Notes: a model not told the origin generated them from the letters alone. A DNA stretch of 64,000 nucleotides from Dryas octopetala (GCA_963921425.1 OY992839.1:13557409-13621408); one strand, 5' to 3'; positions 22,339-33,699 are shown, counted from the first letter of the stretch. Translations and numbers: made by a program.

Positions 22339-22624
22339 ATCTCTCTTTTTCTCTCTCACACAAAGGTCAAAGGGAAAGAAGACAGAATATATAATAACAT
22401 TGCAGGCTTGCAGAATGCAAGGTTGGAAAGTAGCAGAAGACTAGTTGCCAGAGCAAAAGACTAACCCAAATCATAAATCATATCTCTCTTTTTCTCTCTC
22501 ACACAAAGGTCAAAGGGAAAGAAGACAGAATATATAATAACATTGCAGGCTTGCAGCATGCAAGGTTGGAAAGTAGCAGAAGACTAGTTGCCAGAGCAAA
22601 AGATTAACCCAAATCATAAATCAT
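22339..22624. repeat. 143 bp tandem duplication private to unit 1
   Basis: The block starting 'atctctctttttctctctca' at 22339 repeats at 22482 with very few differences (for example gcagaatgc versus gcagcatgc). The matching part of unit 2 (from about 37691) has one copy, so this arose after the segmental duplication. It lies downstream of the receptor-kinase fragment. Confidence 0.85.
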
Positions 22625-22727
22625 AGCTGTGCATTAGCTTTTCAGAAAGTTGGAAATAATTATGTAGACTAATCAGATCTGGATCCTCAATTGGGTTTTT
22701 ATATGCTTGTTTTTACTTTTCTTGTAA

Positions 22728-23221
22728 CCTACACGCTGATATACCCACAAAGAAAATCTGTGACTCCGTCTCAGGCGGGTATGTCAAGAATCGAGTATGT
22801 TCCAAATCCAACATAGTCACAGTCTGAGGACAATCCTCAATCTCCATCTTCCTCTTACACCCTTTCCTGCTATCCATGGGATCAACTAGCTCGAAATTGA
22901 GAGACAGACATCCACATACCGGATTCGAATCATTATAAGTACAAATTCCCATGTCCCCACAGTACCCGAAAACCTGACACTGGTCAGTAACAGCAGCCCA
23001 TCTCTCAATTTTACTCCCACTACCTCTAGGAGAGCTATAAATCCTCAAATTCCCATCACTCCCTAGCTTCAAGAACCTCAAAGCATCACCCACTTCAGCA
23101 TAGTCATTACTATAAGCAACAATAGCCGCAGTAGACAAGCTTGGATCAGAAATAGACAAAATCCCAATAGGCTGCAATCCTATGCTAGGTGAAGTCAAAT
23201 TGTCATTAATGGAAGAGTTCA
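22728..23221 (-). pseudogene. G-type lectin receptor kinase, internal fragment without kinase domain
   Basis: Encodes the stretch equal to residues about 203-364 of the intact kinase at 38412-40934, with about one codon difference seen ('MDSRKG' versus 'MDNRKG'). The 5' end is cut at the duplication junction (23221), so no signal peptide or lectin start exists. On the other side the sequence after 'ISACRL' jumps to the downstream region of the gene. The segment equal to 37939-39842 is deleted, with 'TAA' shared at the joint. That removes the transmembrane segment, the whole kinase domain and the original stop. It cannot make a receptor. Confidence 0.9.
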
Positions 23222-23325
23222 TATATGGACTAGATATATGGACTAGATAGATATATGGACTAGATAGATATAGATTTAAAACATGAGTTGATTTAACATT
23301 TGAAAGTTTTTTTTTTAGTTTTTTA

Positions 23326-23415
23326 TTTTTTTTTTAGGGGAGGGGGAATTGAACTTGGGTGCAGAATTAATGGGTAATTCCACGACTAGCTCTTCCAACT
23401 GGGCTACCCACAACT
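23326..23415 (-). repeat. tRNA-like SINE fragment (unit 2 copy)
   Basis: Minus strand 'tagcccagttgg' (A box, about 23396-23407) and 'gttcaattcccc' (B box, about 23343-23354), followed by an A-rich tail (plus-strand T run). Paralogue of 16108-16195 and the clearest match to tRNA promoter boxes. Confidence 0.5.
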
Positions 23416-24505
23416 GTTTAACATTTGAAAATTTGTACTGGCCTTTTGCAACTTTATTAAAATTTGTTTACGTAATAGGATTGCAAGAAATTGTTACAAA
23501 AGCTCAAAAATATAAAATTCAGTATTATTACTATAGTTTAGCATAATTTTGTTTGGCATTGAAACCCTCTATTTTTCTAAAACGATTGTATTCAATGGCA
23601 AGTACGTAAGGTCTTATATATAGGCATTCAGGTGGAGTAAAATGTCCGAAATATCAATCAAATGCAAAGCTTGTCAAATTTTCCATCAACAATTTGAACG
23701 GTGCTAATAAATTGGACTTAATTCTTATCGTATTGAAAATTAATATAATACAAGACTAAAATTGTTAAAATTAAAAGAATAAGATCAAAGTGAAAATTTC
23801 ATGAAAGTTTAGGGACAAAAAATATCATTTGGCCTAAAAGTTATAATACAACGAACTTAGTTGTACATTGTTAATCACAGTTCACTAATTAAAGATCATA
23901 CTATTCGAAGTTAGGTTGCTTATTTGGGGTTTAAGTAAACATTATTTTATTTTATTTTTTTCTTAAGAAGTTAAGATGATACATGCATAGTTGAACAAAA
24001 ATTACCCAATGGTGAAAATTTTGTGACATATGGCAGCCGCCTCCTTGACCTATCCCAAGGGCTGGCCACGCTAGCTCAATGAATCGAGCTTTGCCATATG
24101 ATCACTTCAATGAAAACAGATGACAGTTATAACTAAAATGCATAAGCAAAAGTCACTTGACCTTTTTTTTTTTGTCTTACTTTTTAATCTAGTTAAAAGA
24201 CACTTGACAGTAAAGTACCATACTTAATTACTTGTAACGCATGCAAGCCTGCTGCCAATCTCTTTCAAGAGTATCTATGTAATTCTCTAATTAATCCCCA
24301 ATTAAAGATACAAAACCGACCAAACTGAAGAAAACACTAACAATTTAATTAACATCAATGAAATACACTTTATTGCATTATCTGCTATGAAGTAAGTAAT
24401 AATGCAGAACTTTATAAAAAAAAAAAAAACAAAAAATAACAAAAATTGGAGAAATAAAAGGACAAAATTTAGCAAAATTCATTTCAAATTATAGAACAAA
24501 AAAAA

Positions 24506-25604
24506 GGCTTAATTATCGATTTACCACCCAAAACTGTAACTCATTCCCACTTTACCACCTGAAAGTTTTTTTGTCCCAGATTACCACCTGTAACTTACAT
24601 CCGTGTCCCATTTTACCTTGTTCCGTCAACAATTCCGTTAATGCTGACGATCTGGCCGTTAATGCTGACGTGGCGCGCTAGATGTGCGCCACGTGTCACA
24701 TCTTTTTTTTTTCGAATTTTTTTATTTTTTTTATAAACTTTGAAAATTAATTAAAAATAGCTCCGAACTCAGAAAAATACACGAAAAATTCCTACGGACT
24801 CGTCTTGATTAGCACTAATTTACTATAAGGTTAAATTACCAATTTGCTCTCTAAAAATTTTCAAAAAAATTAGAAAGTCCAAATTTATTTCTAAAAAATT
24901 AAAATAAATTTTCCTCTATTAAATAAATTCTAGAAAAAATTCTAGAATTTTCGTAAACTCTTGGACAAATTCTCAAAAATATTTTGAAAAATTACCAAAA
25001 GCTTGTTTTAGAGAATTATTTCGAGACTTTACAGAAATTTTAGAATTTTTCTAGAATTTATTTTATAGGGAATTTTATTTTTCTCTAAGACCGAGAGGTC
25101 TTTTGGGTAGCAAGTGTTCACAAAAAAGGTATTGTTAGTTTTTAGAAGACTAACGGTGCAGACCTCATATTTTTTGGAGTTCGGGAGATTATTCTATGAA
25201 TTTTCAAAGAGCCTAGAGTATTTTAATTTTCTAGAAATAAATTTGGACTTTCCAAATTTTTTGGAAATTTTTAGAGGGAAAATTGGCATTTTTACCCCAT
25301 ATTAAATTAGTACTAGTTAAGACAAGTCGGTAGGAATTTTCCGTGTATTTTTCTAAGTTCGGAGCTATTAATTAATTTTCAAAGTTTATAAAAATAGAAA
25401 AATCAAAAAAATCAAAAAATACAAAAAAGATGTGACACGTGGCGCACATCCAGCGCGCCACGTCAGCATTAACGGAATTGTTGACGGAACAAGGTAAAAT
25501 GGGACACGGATGTAAATTACAGGTGGTAATCTGGGACAAAAAAACTTTCAGGTGGTAAAGTGGGAATGAGTTATAATTTTGGGTGGTAAATCAATAATTA
25601 AGCC
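24506..25604. mobile_element. Long palindromic foldback element, 1.1 kb
   Basis: It starts 'ggcttaattatcgatttacc' and ends with the near-complement 'ggtaaatcaataattaagcc'. Both arms carry 'acaaggtaaaatgggacacg', 'gcgccacgt' and 'gttcggagcta' in inverted order, so they match over about 480 bp. The right arm has about 130 extra bases around 25085-25215. No transposase. It is absent from unit 1, together with some flanking sequence. Poly(A) flanks hide any target duplication. Confidence 0.78.
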
Positions 25605-26351
25605 CAAAAACAATGATGGTGTTTACAGCGCTGTAAGGAACAAGGAACACGTAGCAAGTACAAATTAATAAATCAAATATTAGAAGAATATCATCCAAAT
25701 AGTAACTGAAACAGAAGAATGTACAAAAATTAAGAAACGCCATATATATATACAAGTTATACATGTATATTAATTATTTCCATTTCCCATGTACTGATAT
25801 ACATAATACATTATATACGCATGGATATACATATATGGTCTGCAAATACATAAACGACCTCCATGGTAGAAAAAAAGAAAAGGCAATGTGATCACCAGGA
25901 TTTGATCGCCTGCCTGCCGGAGACAGGCAGTGATTGGAGAACCGCAGGAGGTGGGGACTGGAAAATTGTACGGAAGAACGCCTTATTTTCAACCTTAGAG
26001 ATATGATGAATAAGCCTGTGCGCATCATATACATAGTACACGTGGAGGTAGCATGGACCTGCCTCGTCACCTTAATTTTTCGTTTTGTTTTGTTATTAGC
26101 ATGGACCATGATAATAACGTGGTATGATGGTTCACTTAAATTTTTTTCAAACTTGTAAAGATGAATAATCCTTATATGTAAGTATATTTAGTCTAATGAT
26201 CGGATTAGGTCGGAACAAAATTAGAAATATATGTGTCGGTGTCCCTGCCTCATTCTTGTTTGGAGCTGAGGCTCTCATTCTTTCACTGCCTCTGCCTTTT
26301 TAATAGCTGTAACTTGTAGTAGTGTTAGTCCTCCACTCTGCCTTCTTATCG

Positions 26352-26440
26352 TTTTTTTTTTTAGTTGGAGAGAGTGGAGATTGAACTTGAGTGCATTGTG
26401 GGTAATTCTACGGTCTTACCAACTGGGTTACCCAACAACT
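26352..26440 (-). repeat. tRNA-like SINE fragment (unit 2 copy)
   Basis: Minus strand 'gggtaacccagttgg' (A-box-like, near 26418-26432) and 'agttcaatctcc' (B-box-like, near 26377-26390) with an A-rich tail. Paralogue of 17905-17992. Confidence 0.45.
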
Positions 26441-26793
26441 GATGTCTTCTTATTGTTTTATTTTTATGTATATTTTCAGAAACTAGGCTTTACTAATACA
26501 AACTCTCTGTTACTTAATTATACATACTCAAAGGGAACCAAAGCAAAAGAACTTGGGGCTTAAATTGAAAATGAACACCATTACACCAAGTATTCGATTC
26601 AGAATGAGGACATTATTAACTGGTGCCTCTAATATTATTGTTATTAAGATTGATGGCCAAGTACATATATATGTGTCTGCAGCCTCAGTTATTATTTGGT
26701 AGGAGCTAGCTCAGAGAAAATTAAGTACATAAATGTGGTAGTGATTGGCAAGCTAGGCTTATACAAAATACAGCAGCAGCTAGCAGTAGCTAG

Positions 26794-27921
26794 CTAGCTG
26801 GTAAGGAAGCGCCTTGCAATGTTGCCATTTGCACCTTTGGGGAAGAATCCGCCGGGAAGGGATTGATTGGCAGTTGCATATACAATCCTCAAGATCTCAG
26901 TTGCTCCTCTTGAATACGAACGCGAATTCACATCTGCTGACAGCAAGTTAGAGGTGGTCATGTTCTCCGCCCCAAGCGTCTCGGGGACTATGATGCCTTC
27001 GTCTTTGTTACCACACATGGCAAGCCTGTTCCTAAGCGCAGAAATAAGGTTGGTGAAATCAGCCACTGTGAGGTTGTATGGCATCACTGTGTGGTTGGCT
27101 CTCTCACTCAGTTTTGTACGTATCACTGCATCTTGTCCAGACTCAACACCCAATAGTGATGCAACCAACTAATTCAAGTGGTGGAAGAAATCAGCCAGTC
27201 ATTAAACATGACCCACATAATATGTATATATAATCAAGAAATTAATCAAACTGATTAATTAGTTCTTACTCTGCGATTAGTAGAGGATTTAAGGTTTGGA
27301 ATGGTGTCAACATAGCCTACTAGTCCCACATAAGGGATGGCATAAGATGCTAACAGATAATTGAGTGAGTTTGCATACGGATCAAAAGGAGGTTTCAGGT
27401 TGAAACCCAGTGCTTGGTCAAATAGTTTTGCCCAATTCTGACGGCTCAGGTCTAACAGAGGCCTTGGGAATCCTCCTACTGTTGTAGTAATTGCTCTGAA
27501 AATTCATGCACATAAAACTTCAAAAAATGTATATGTACGTGAAGTAGTTGATGGATCATGAATGTATATATAATTATATATTCACATACCTGAGATGACC
27601 AACTTCTTGGTAAGCGAATTCTTGGAAGATGAGAAGAACAAAAGGGTCGTCGTCGAAATTGGCCTTCTGAGGTCCAATGGGAGGAGGACCGCCTTTGGTC
27701 AACTCTGGACTGATTTGATCGAGCCCTTTGCCAAGAGCACCCTGCAGAAAAAACTCAGCCTCCAAGAATTCCAAGTTCAAAGCAAATTGAATCCGCTCAG
27801 TGTCATTGGCTTCAATGGGTCCGCAGTTAGCAGGAGAACCAAGGCTGCAGAGATTTTCCAGTGCAAGAATAAAAACAAAGGCTTTGAAATAAGACGCTGA
27901 AGTTATAGCCATTGCTTTCAT
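26794..27921 (-). CDS. Desiccation-related protein PCC13-62-like (ferritin-like), intact
   Basis: Three exons joined by GT-AG introns: 27590-27921, 27270-27495 and 26794-27168, giving about 310 residues, close to the 313 of the Craterostigma PCC13-62 family founder. The start is MKAMAITSAS; an in-frame Met seven codons upstream (27942) is possible. Residues 1-30 form a hydrophobic signal peptide, so the product is probably extracytoplasmic. A ferritin-2 domain follows ('NLEFLEAEFFLQGALGKG', 'QEFAYQEVGHLR', 'YAIPYVGLVGYVDTIP', 'LLGVESGQDAVIR'). The C-terminal part includes 'RSYSRGATEILRIVY' and ends in FLTS. The family accumulates in drying tissue and seeds; its biochemical role is unsettled. 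It is the intact partner of the broken copy at 18346-19484, and exon 1 is identical by eye. Confidence 0.9.
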
Positions 27922-27995
27922 ATATATGATATATGCAACCAAACTAGTTGATCAAAAAAGTGTTGCTATTTGTGAACTGTGCATTTGCCAAGCTT

Positions 27996-28013
27996 CTATA
28001 TATATATATATAG
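27996..28013 (-). promoter_or_regulatory. Expanded TATA region of desiccation-protein copy 2
   Basis: A (TA)n run about 75-90 bp upstream of the ATG. Unit 1 has a shorter 'ctatatata' at the same place, so the two promoters differ in TA-repeat length. Confidence 0.5.
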
Positions 28014-28930
28014 ACATGCAATTAAGTCCAAAATATCTGTTGAAATATTAATGCTTCACTTTCCGTCAAATATGGCTTGAGCCAACTTTTATAGATATTT
28101 TGATGTTTCAATTTACTGTTTTGGTTTTAAGTTGTGGGTAAGTTATTGTCCACTTGTTTTTCTAATGAATGGTTGATCTCGTGCCACATCGTTGTCTAAG
28201 ATTAGTTTTGGTGTTGACTTAGGAACTTGTCCTAAGCTTCACAATCTATCATTCAGAACACATCCAAAAAGTATCAATTAAAGTGCAGCAAGCTAGCTGC
28301 GACACTATTCTGTAGAATTCTCTCACTCTCTGTTCTTCACCATTACTGCAACTCTTCTTCTACTCTTTCTTGAGATTGTTTGAGTGCAGGTAAATGTTGG
28401 AATTTGATTCTAAGCTTAAAAGTTATCTCACACACTTATATTAATGAAAGATACAAGTTACGCAAAAATAAGAACAAAGAAGTTCAGAGAGAGAAGAGAG
28501 AGTTTCTGGTGTAGAAAATATGATGTAGTAGATCTGGTTTGATCTCATCTTCTAGAAACATTAATATCTAAGGTAATGATGTAAGCCATCACTTGTGAGC
28601 TTAAGTGTCAAACCATCTAACATATAAATTAATAACCAACTATAAATTATATCAATTTATAGTTGATATAAATTGATCGCCAAAAGCTAAAAAAAGTTGC
28701 TCAACTATAAATTATATCAATTTCATTGCAAATTGATCGCAAACTTAATTTAATGTTTTACCAAACAATAATACAAGCACCGGAAACTTCTCTCGAATTA
28801 AAATTTCAATATTCCTAATTTCCACATCCCACCCACTAGATTCTTTCTTCACTTGCTTCTAATTTTTATGCAGACTTTAAAGTTAGAATCCTGCAACATT
28901 CATAAATGATTCCAAGGAAATTTTATACAA
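28014..28930. other. Upstream region of desiccation gene and start of unit 2-specific sequence
   Basis: Collinear with unit 1 to about 28630, then different. Includes 'ctataaattatatcaattt' twice (28640-28740), partly in inverted form. No gene seen. Confidence 0.45.
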
Positions 28931-28945
28931 GACGATGAAAAAAGG

Positions 28946-29915
28946 TTGGAATTGGTCATGGGCAAAGAAGGTTCATCATCATATAATTCAAACAAAGAGA
29001 TTAAAGGCTCATCGGCCAAAGAAAAATGTTCAGTATCATCATATATTCCTAACTCTGGAAAAGAAAGGAGTAAGATGTCAAATGACTCAAATTATGTAAG
29101 TGTAACACATGGTTCCCACATGGTAAAGGTCAATGCATGTAAAGAGACAAGCTATGTGTGACTATGTTGTTGCAAAGACTAGAAAGATTGGTGAGCATGA
29201 GGTAGGACTATATATTTACCATATTTGATGGCTATTAATTCAAACAATAGAATTATTGCATACTTGCAATCTCATATATATGTTTAACATCGGTCCGTTT
29301 CTTAAGATGAACAAGTGAGGAATAACACATTTAATGGTTGGATTGAACACGATTGTAAAATTAATAATTTATTAAAATAAATCCAACCCTTGTATGTGTG
29401 TCTCAAATATTAAGTCCCTCATAGGAACCGGGTTGTGTTTAACACTATCATTACATATCCTTTTTTTTCCTTATTAGACACAATGAATGCAATGAGGGAA
29501 TTAAGGATATCTTATAACCGATAATAGATTTATGGAGAAACCAAAAATAGATGGTTTTGGCGGGTTAGTGGTTGCAATTGAAATTATGACAATGTTATTC
29601 ATGAATCACCATGCCAGTGTCAAATTATAAGCTAGTGGTAGCAAATGTTAGAGATTCTCGGATTGTTATCTACTACACGAACGATATGGCTAAACAATTA
29701 TTTATTGATCATGTGCTCAACAATGAAATAATTGGGTAAGGAGGAGACTGAGTGGTGCACATTTTAGGTTGCACCATTACATTGGCCTTTACCATATGGA
29801 AACCATATGTTACACCTACATGATCTGAGTCATTTGACATCCTACTCTTTTCTTTTACAGTGTTAGGAATATGTGATGATATTGAACATTTTTCTTTGGT
29901 CGATGAACCTTTCAT
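28946..29915. repeat. Inverted repeat of a diverged protein-coding fragment
   Basis: A plus-strand frame (28946-29161) and a minus-strand frame (29709-29915) encode related peptides: both read KGSS-KEKCS-SS-IPN, then KMSNDS or RMSNDS, then HMVK. The arms are about 200 bp with a spacer of about 550 bp. A direct repeat also links 29620-29745 with 29930-30060 ('gctagtggtagc...ttatctactac'). I do not recognise the protein. This block is absent from unit 1. It is probably a scrambled transposon-derived or captured sequence. Confidence 0.55.
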
Positions 29916-30161
29916 TTCTTTGTCCGAAATAAGCTGGTGGTAGCCAGTTTTAGGGATTCTGAAGCTGTTATCTACTGCAAATCTACAAGAGAAGTATGGT
30001 TAAACGATTAGTTGTTGATCGTATGCTCATCAACAAAATGGAAAGAAAAGCAATTATGAAAAAAAGGTGGTTTCAAAAGGAGGGGACTAGGTGGCCCACG
30101 TCTTAGGGGAAGTTTCAGCTATCGAGAGCATGCATTTGGTGTCAGTGTTTTCAATAAATAT

Positions 30162-30419
30162 GTGAGTTGTGAAATTTATGTGCTGGTGGAGATGATAGAT
30201 GGTGAGACGAAGTTACTTTTGTTGGCAAGTCATCCACGTATTGTTGAAGAATATTTACTTCAACCAATGAGATGTGGATTTCATAAGACAAAAGAATGTT
30301 CGGAAAGCAGCACAAGACCCTACTCAGCTAGAAAATTAAAGCACTCGATGAGTAAGAATTTTATGATCACGCTGCTAATGTTTCATAGTTTTAAGATTTT
30401 GATCATCTATGATGTATAA
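30162..30419 (+). pseudogene. Unidentified short frame, 85 codons
   Basis: Encodes 'EMIDGETKLLLLASHP', then 'LLQPMRCGFHKTKECSES'. The segment also exists in unit 1 (about 20740-20960), where a stop interrupts it after 'MRCGFH', so it is not maintained as a gene in both copies. There is no domain I recognise. It is probably a relic of a longer coding sequence. Confidence 0.35.
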
Positions 30420-30970
30420 TAGATGGGTGTTATATAATATATATATATATATATGACACATTATGGGTGGCAATTGGTTAAAAAAAAAATTTTATGAGTG
30501 TTATTTGCACACATAGTGCAAAGTCTGGGTGATAAATGTACAAAATAACCAATTTTTTTTAACTTTCTATTTTGTCCTTGAACAGAATTTTTAAAAAACT
30601 AATTTTTTTTTTTTAGAAAATTGAAAATGCATTTCTAAATAATTTTTGTAATGAAAAAATATATTTTTGCATTTCAATTAAAATTATACATCATCTATGA
30701 TGTATAATAGATGGGTGTTATATAATATATATATATGACACATTATGGGTGGCAATTGGTTAAAAAAAAAAATTTATGAGTGTTATTTGCACACATAGTG
30801 CAAAGTCTGGGTGATAAATGTACAAAATAACCAATTTTTTTTTAACTTTCTATTTTGTCCTTGAACAGAATTTTTAAAAAACTAATTTTTTTTTTTTTAG
30901 AAAATTGAAAATGCATTTCTAAATAATTTTTGTAATGAAAAAATATATTTTTGCATTTCAATTAAAAATA
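30404..30970. repeat. 288 bp tandem duplication private to unit 2
   Basis: The block beginning 'catctatgatgtataataga' at 30404 recurs at 30692 with few differences. It includes an (AT)n run and 'gacacattatgggtggcaat'. Unit 1 has one copy (about 20953-21240), so this postdates the segmental duplication. Confidence 0.8.
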
Positions 30971-31865
30971 AAAAAAATATTAATCAACCAAAAATGGTGG
31001 TTGTGGTGGCTGTGAAGTACTGCAACGGTGGTGGAACGGTGGTGGCTAAGAAGTGTGAAGGTGGGAGTTTGATTAATCATTTTTAATTCTAGAATTTTTT
31101 AGTTTATAAAATAAATATTTCTAATGAAATATAATTATTTTAATGTATTTTCAAACACTAACAGGTTTACGATATTAATCTTTTGTGCTTGAAGATCAGC
31201 ATGCATCTTTCCCTCCAGTCATGAATACTGATAGCTGATGGTGTGGTTAATGTAATTGGGTAGACATGTAAAGAACACAAGCAAAGGCCGATAATTTTAT
31301 TGAGTATGAAACTTTTTGGCAAGTAAAAAAGCAAGTATTTTTAAATGTGTTATATATAAATTGACGATAATATCTTTAGACTTAATAGAAAATTGAATGG
31401 AATGTAATGATAGGTGTCATATTAGCACCATTTGTAAAGTATGGGTGACAATTGGCCAACAAAAGTGATATTTGCACACATAGTGCAAAGTCTGAATGAT
31501 AAATGTGCCAAATAGCCATTTTTCTTTAAATTTGTTTAAGGATAGAGTTGGGAAAAAAATAAATTATGGGTTCAACCGTTCAACTCAGTAGAATAGGTTG
31601 GTCAATTTTGAGCCACTCTTTCTGTTTTCACCATTGCTGTGGAAAGGTAGCTTCCAAACTCCAAAGTGACACATATTAGGAAATTCAAGTTTCCTTTAAA
31701 AAAAAAATCAAGATAGTTGGTATGAAACACGCAACCGCTCTTAACTCGCTGCTGGCATTCTTCTAGAATGAAAGTTGCAGTTTGTGTTTTGAAACAGTCC
31801 AACACCATTAATTCCCACAAGAAAATAACTTACCTGCCCCGTGTTAGGGGACAGGTGGTATCACA

Positions 31866-31875
31866 AGAGAGAAAG

Positions 31876-31918
<43 letters not shown>

Positions 31919-32034
31919 AAAAGAGAGAGAAAGAGAGAGAGGAAAGAGATAGAGAGAGAGGCTGGGATGGGGATGCCAGTTGGTGTCATCGGGGGTGCAG
32001 GCAAGTTCTTCTCATACACCCCCCCCCCCCCCCG
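31866..32034. repeat. GA-rich microsatellite followed by poly(C), unit 2 copy
   Basis: (GA)n at about 31866-31962 and a C run at about 32019-32034. Longer than the paralogue at 22127-22268. Small open frames here are repeat artefacts. Confidence 0.8.
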
Positions 32035-32075
32035 GTAAATATTTCAACTAAGATATGTCTCCGGCCATGACTATG

Positions 32076-32420
32076 TGATAGATACCTGGTTATTTGGGCT
32101 TTAGGATGGGTCATGGTTATATTAGTATTGGGCTTATGGCAGGGTAATTCAGTAAGATGGCTTCAAAGTATGTGAATTCTAGAAAGGTCTTCCTTGCCAG
32201 CTGTCTTACTCACGTTATTAGTATTGTTAAGCCTTAGTAGTTGCTTTTTTCCTTTTGGGCAAGTTTCTTTTCTTTATATGTATTGCAGTATCACAATTGC
32301 AAGGCAGACTTGGATGAAATGATATTTTCTTTTGTGGTGATGACCAGTTAAATCATCTTTTTTCGTCTTTTTCTTCTTTTCTTGCTATTTTTCTTATCTG
32401 CTCAACTCAGGGTGCCACCA
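32076..32420 (+). repeat. Chromovirus 5' LTR
   Basis: 345 bp, beginning 'tgatagatacctggttattt' and ending 'agggtgccacca'. It has 9 bases near 32357 that the 3' LTR lacks. Confidence 0.95.
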
Positions 32421-32422
32421 TA

Positions 32423-32436
32423 GGTATCAGAGCCAG
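32423..32436 (+). promoter_or_regulatory. Chromovirus primer-binding site (tRNA-iMet)
   Basis: 'ggtatcagagccag' lies two bases after the 5' LTR and complements the 3' end of initiator methionine tRNA. Confidence 0.85.
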
Positions 32437-32445
32437 TACCTGCAT

Positions 32446-33699
32446 ATGGGTCCTAAATCAAAAAATCAAGGGCTTCTTGACTCCACGTCCACCGATGTCG
32501 ACCTCTCAAATGCACTTATGGAGTCCAAATTCAATGAGATCCACACTGTCATCTCATCCTTGATTAGCCAGCAAGATGATTTCAAGGCCACTGTTCGTAG
32601 TGAGTTTCTTACTTTTCAAAAAACTCTTTTGGAGGAATTTGGGAAGCTCCAGATTGGTCCTCACCCTTCCATTCCACCAGATTTCACTGTTTCCCGTCCT
32701 CCACCTTCCACTCCACCAGATCTCACTGCTTCCCTTCCTATTTTTGGTTCTCTTCCACCGACCCATCCCCTCCCTTCCCAGCTTCCTCCTTCCTCGGGTC
32801 CCACTGCCACTCCTATCGGGTTGGGTTTTCTTTCCACCGACTCGTCGCCTAGCCGTCCTTCAAGTTTGCCTTCCGCTGGGCCTCCTTCCCTTTCCATTTA
32901 CATACCCACCTCGTCCCACCCATATTCCCCACCTTTCCCCCATAACCACCAGTACAACCCACCACCAACCCCTTCCCCATACTCTTCTCCAAGCCACACC
33001 AACCAATACAACCCACCACTTCCTCCCACCTCTCTTCTTCTGGCCACTTTTCCTCCCCCGCCTCACAACTCCATGCGACCATTAAAGCTCGAATTGCCTC
33101 GTTTCTCAGGGGATGACCCGTTGGCTTCGGTCTCTAATGCTGACTGTTTCTTTAAGTTTCACAATGTTTTGGAGGATCAAAAGGTGTCGATTGCTTCCCT
33201 CCACCTTGATGGGGATGCTTTGGCCTGGCTGAATTGGTATGAGGCCCGTTTCCCTAGTCCGTGTTGGACTACTTTCACTGCTATGCTCTATCAGCGTTTT
33301 GGCGTGCCTGATTTCTTAGATCTTAACGCTGCTGTGGCCAAGCTCACTCAAACGGGCACTGTGGATGAGTACGTTACGGCGTTTCTCCGCCTATCTTGTC
33401 GTGCACCGTCTTGGTCTGATGAACTTCTCCTCGGCTGTTTTGTTGGTGGCCTTAAAGACGAGTTACGCCATGAGGTACGCTCTTTCCGGCCCACTACTTT
33501 GCAATCTGTCTTTGAGTTGGCTCGTATCCAAGAGGCCAAACTCTTGGCCCAATCTATTGGTCGGCGTTCTCTCCCACGGGGGTCCACTGATTTCGCTCTT
33601 CGGCCCGATACTGGTTCCTATTTTCCACCTTCGAATCTTCGGCCTATTGTCACTATGCCCCCATCGCCACGGGCGCCTGCCCCCCCAGCTCCACACTGA
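32446..33699 (+). pseudogene. Retrotransposon gag (N-terminal part of gag-pol), stop-interrupted
   Basis: A 417-codon frame from the first ATG after the primer site. The N-terminal 70 residues are polar. A proline/serine-rich linker covers about residues 75-215. A retrotransposon gag domain follows at about 225-370 ('LPRFSGDDP', 'LHLDGDALAWLNWYEARF', 'CFVGGLKDELRHEVRSF'). The frame ends at a TGA (33697-33699). In the same frame downstream lies a zinc knuckle (CFHC...GHRC, about 33777-33822) and then a second TGA at 33829-33831. The original product was evidently one gag-pol polyprotein. Both stops could come from C-to-T change. Confidence 0.85.

Larger units (their letters stand above)
16055..23221. 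repeat. Tandem segmental duplication, unit 1 (7.2 kb)
   Basis: Homologous in order and orientation to 23222-40336. The unit begins at 'atatggactagatagatata' (16055, matched at about 23237-23262) and ends inside the receptor-kinase coding sequence. There 'ggaagagttca' (to 23221) equals the sequence ending at 40336. Unit 1 carries a frameshifted desiccation-protein gene and a kinase-less receptor-kinase fragment. It lacks the retrotransposon and the palindrome present in unit 2. It has its own MITE at 20226-20659 and a private 143 bp duplication at 22339-22624. Confidence 0.9.

Noticed and set aside
31768-32070. Frames through the GA microsatellite in both units
   Set aside because: They encode only Arg/Glu/Lys repeats and change length between paralogues.
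32576-33085. Second frame over the gag region and several antisense frames
   Set aside because: They overlap the proline/serine-rich linker of gag and are compositional shadows.
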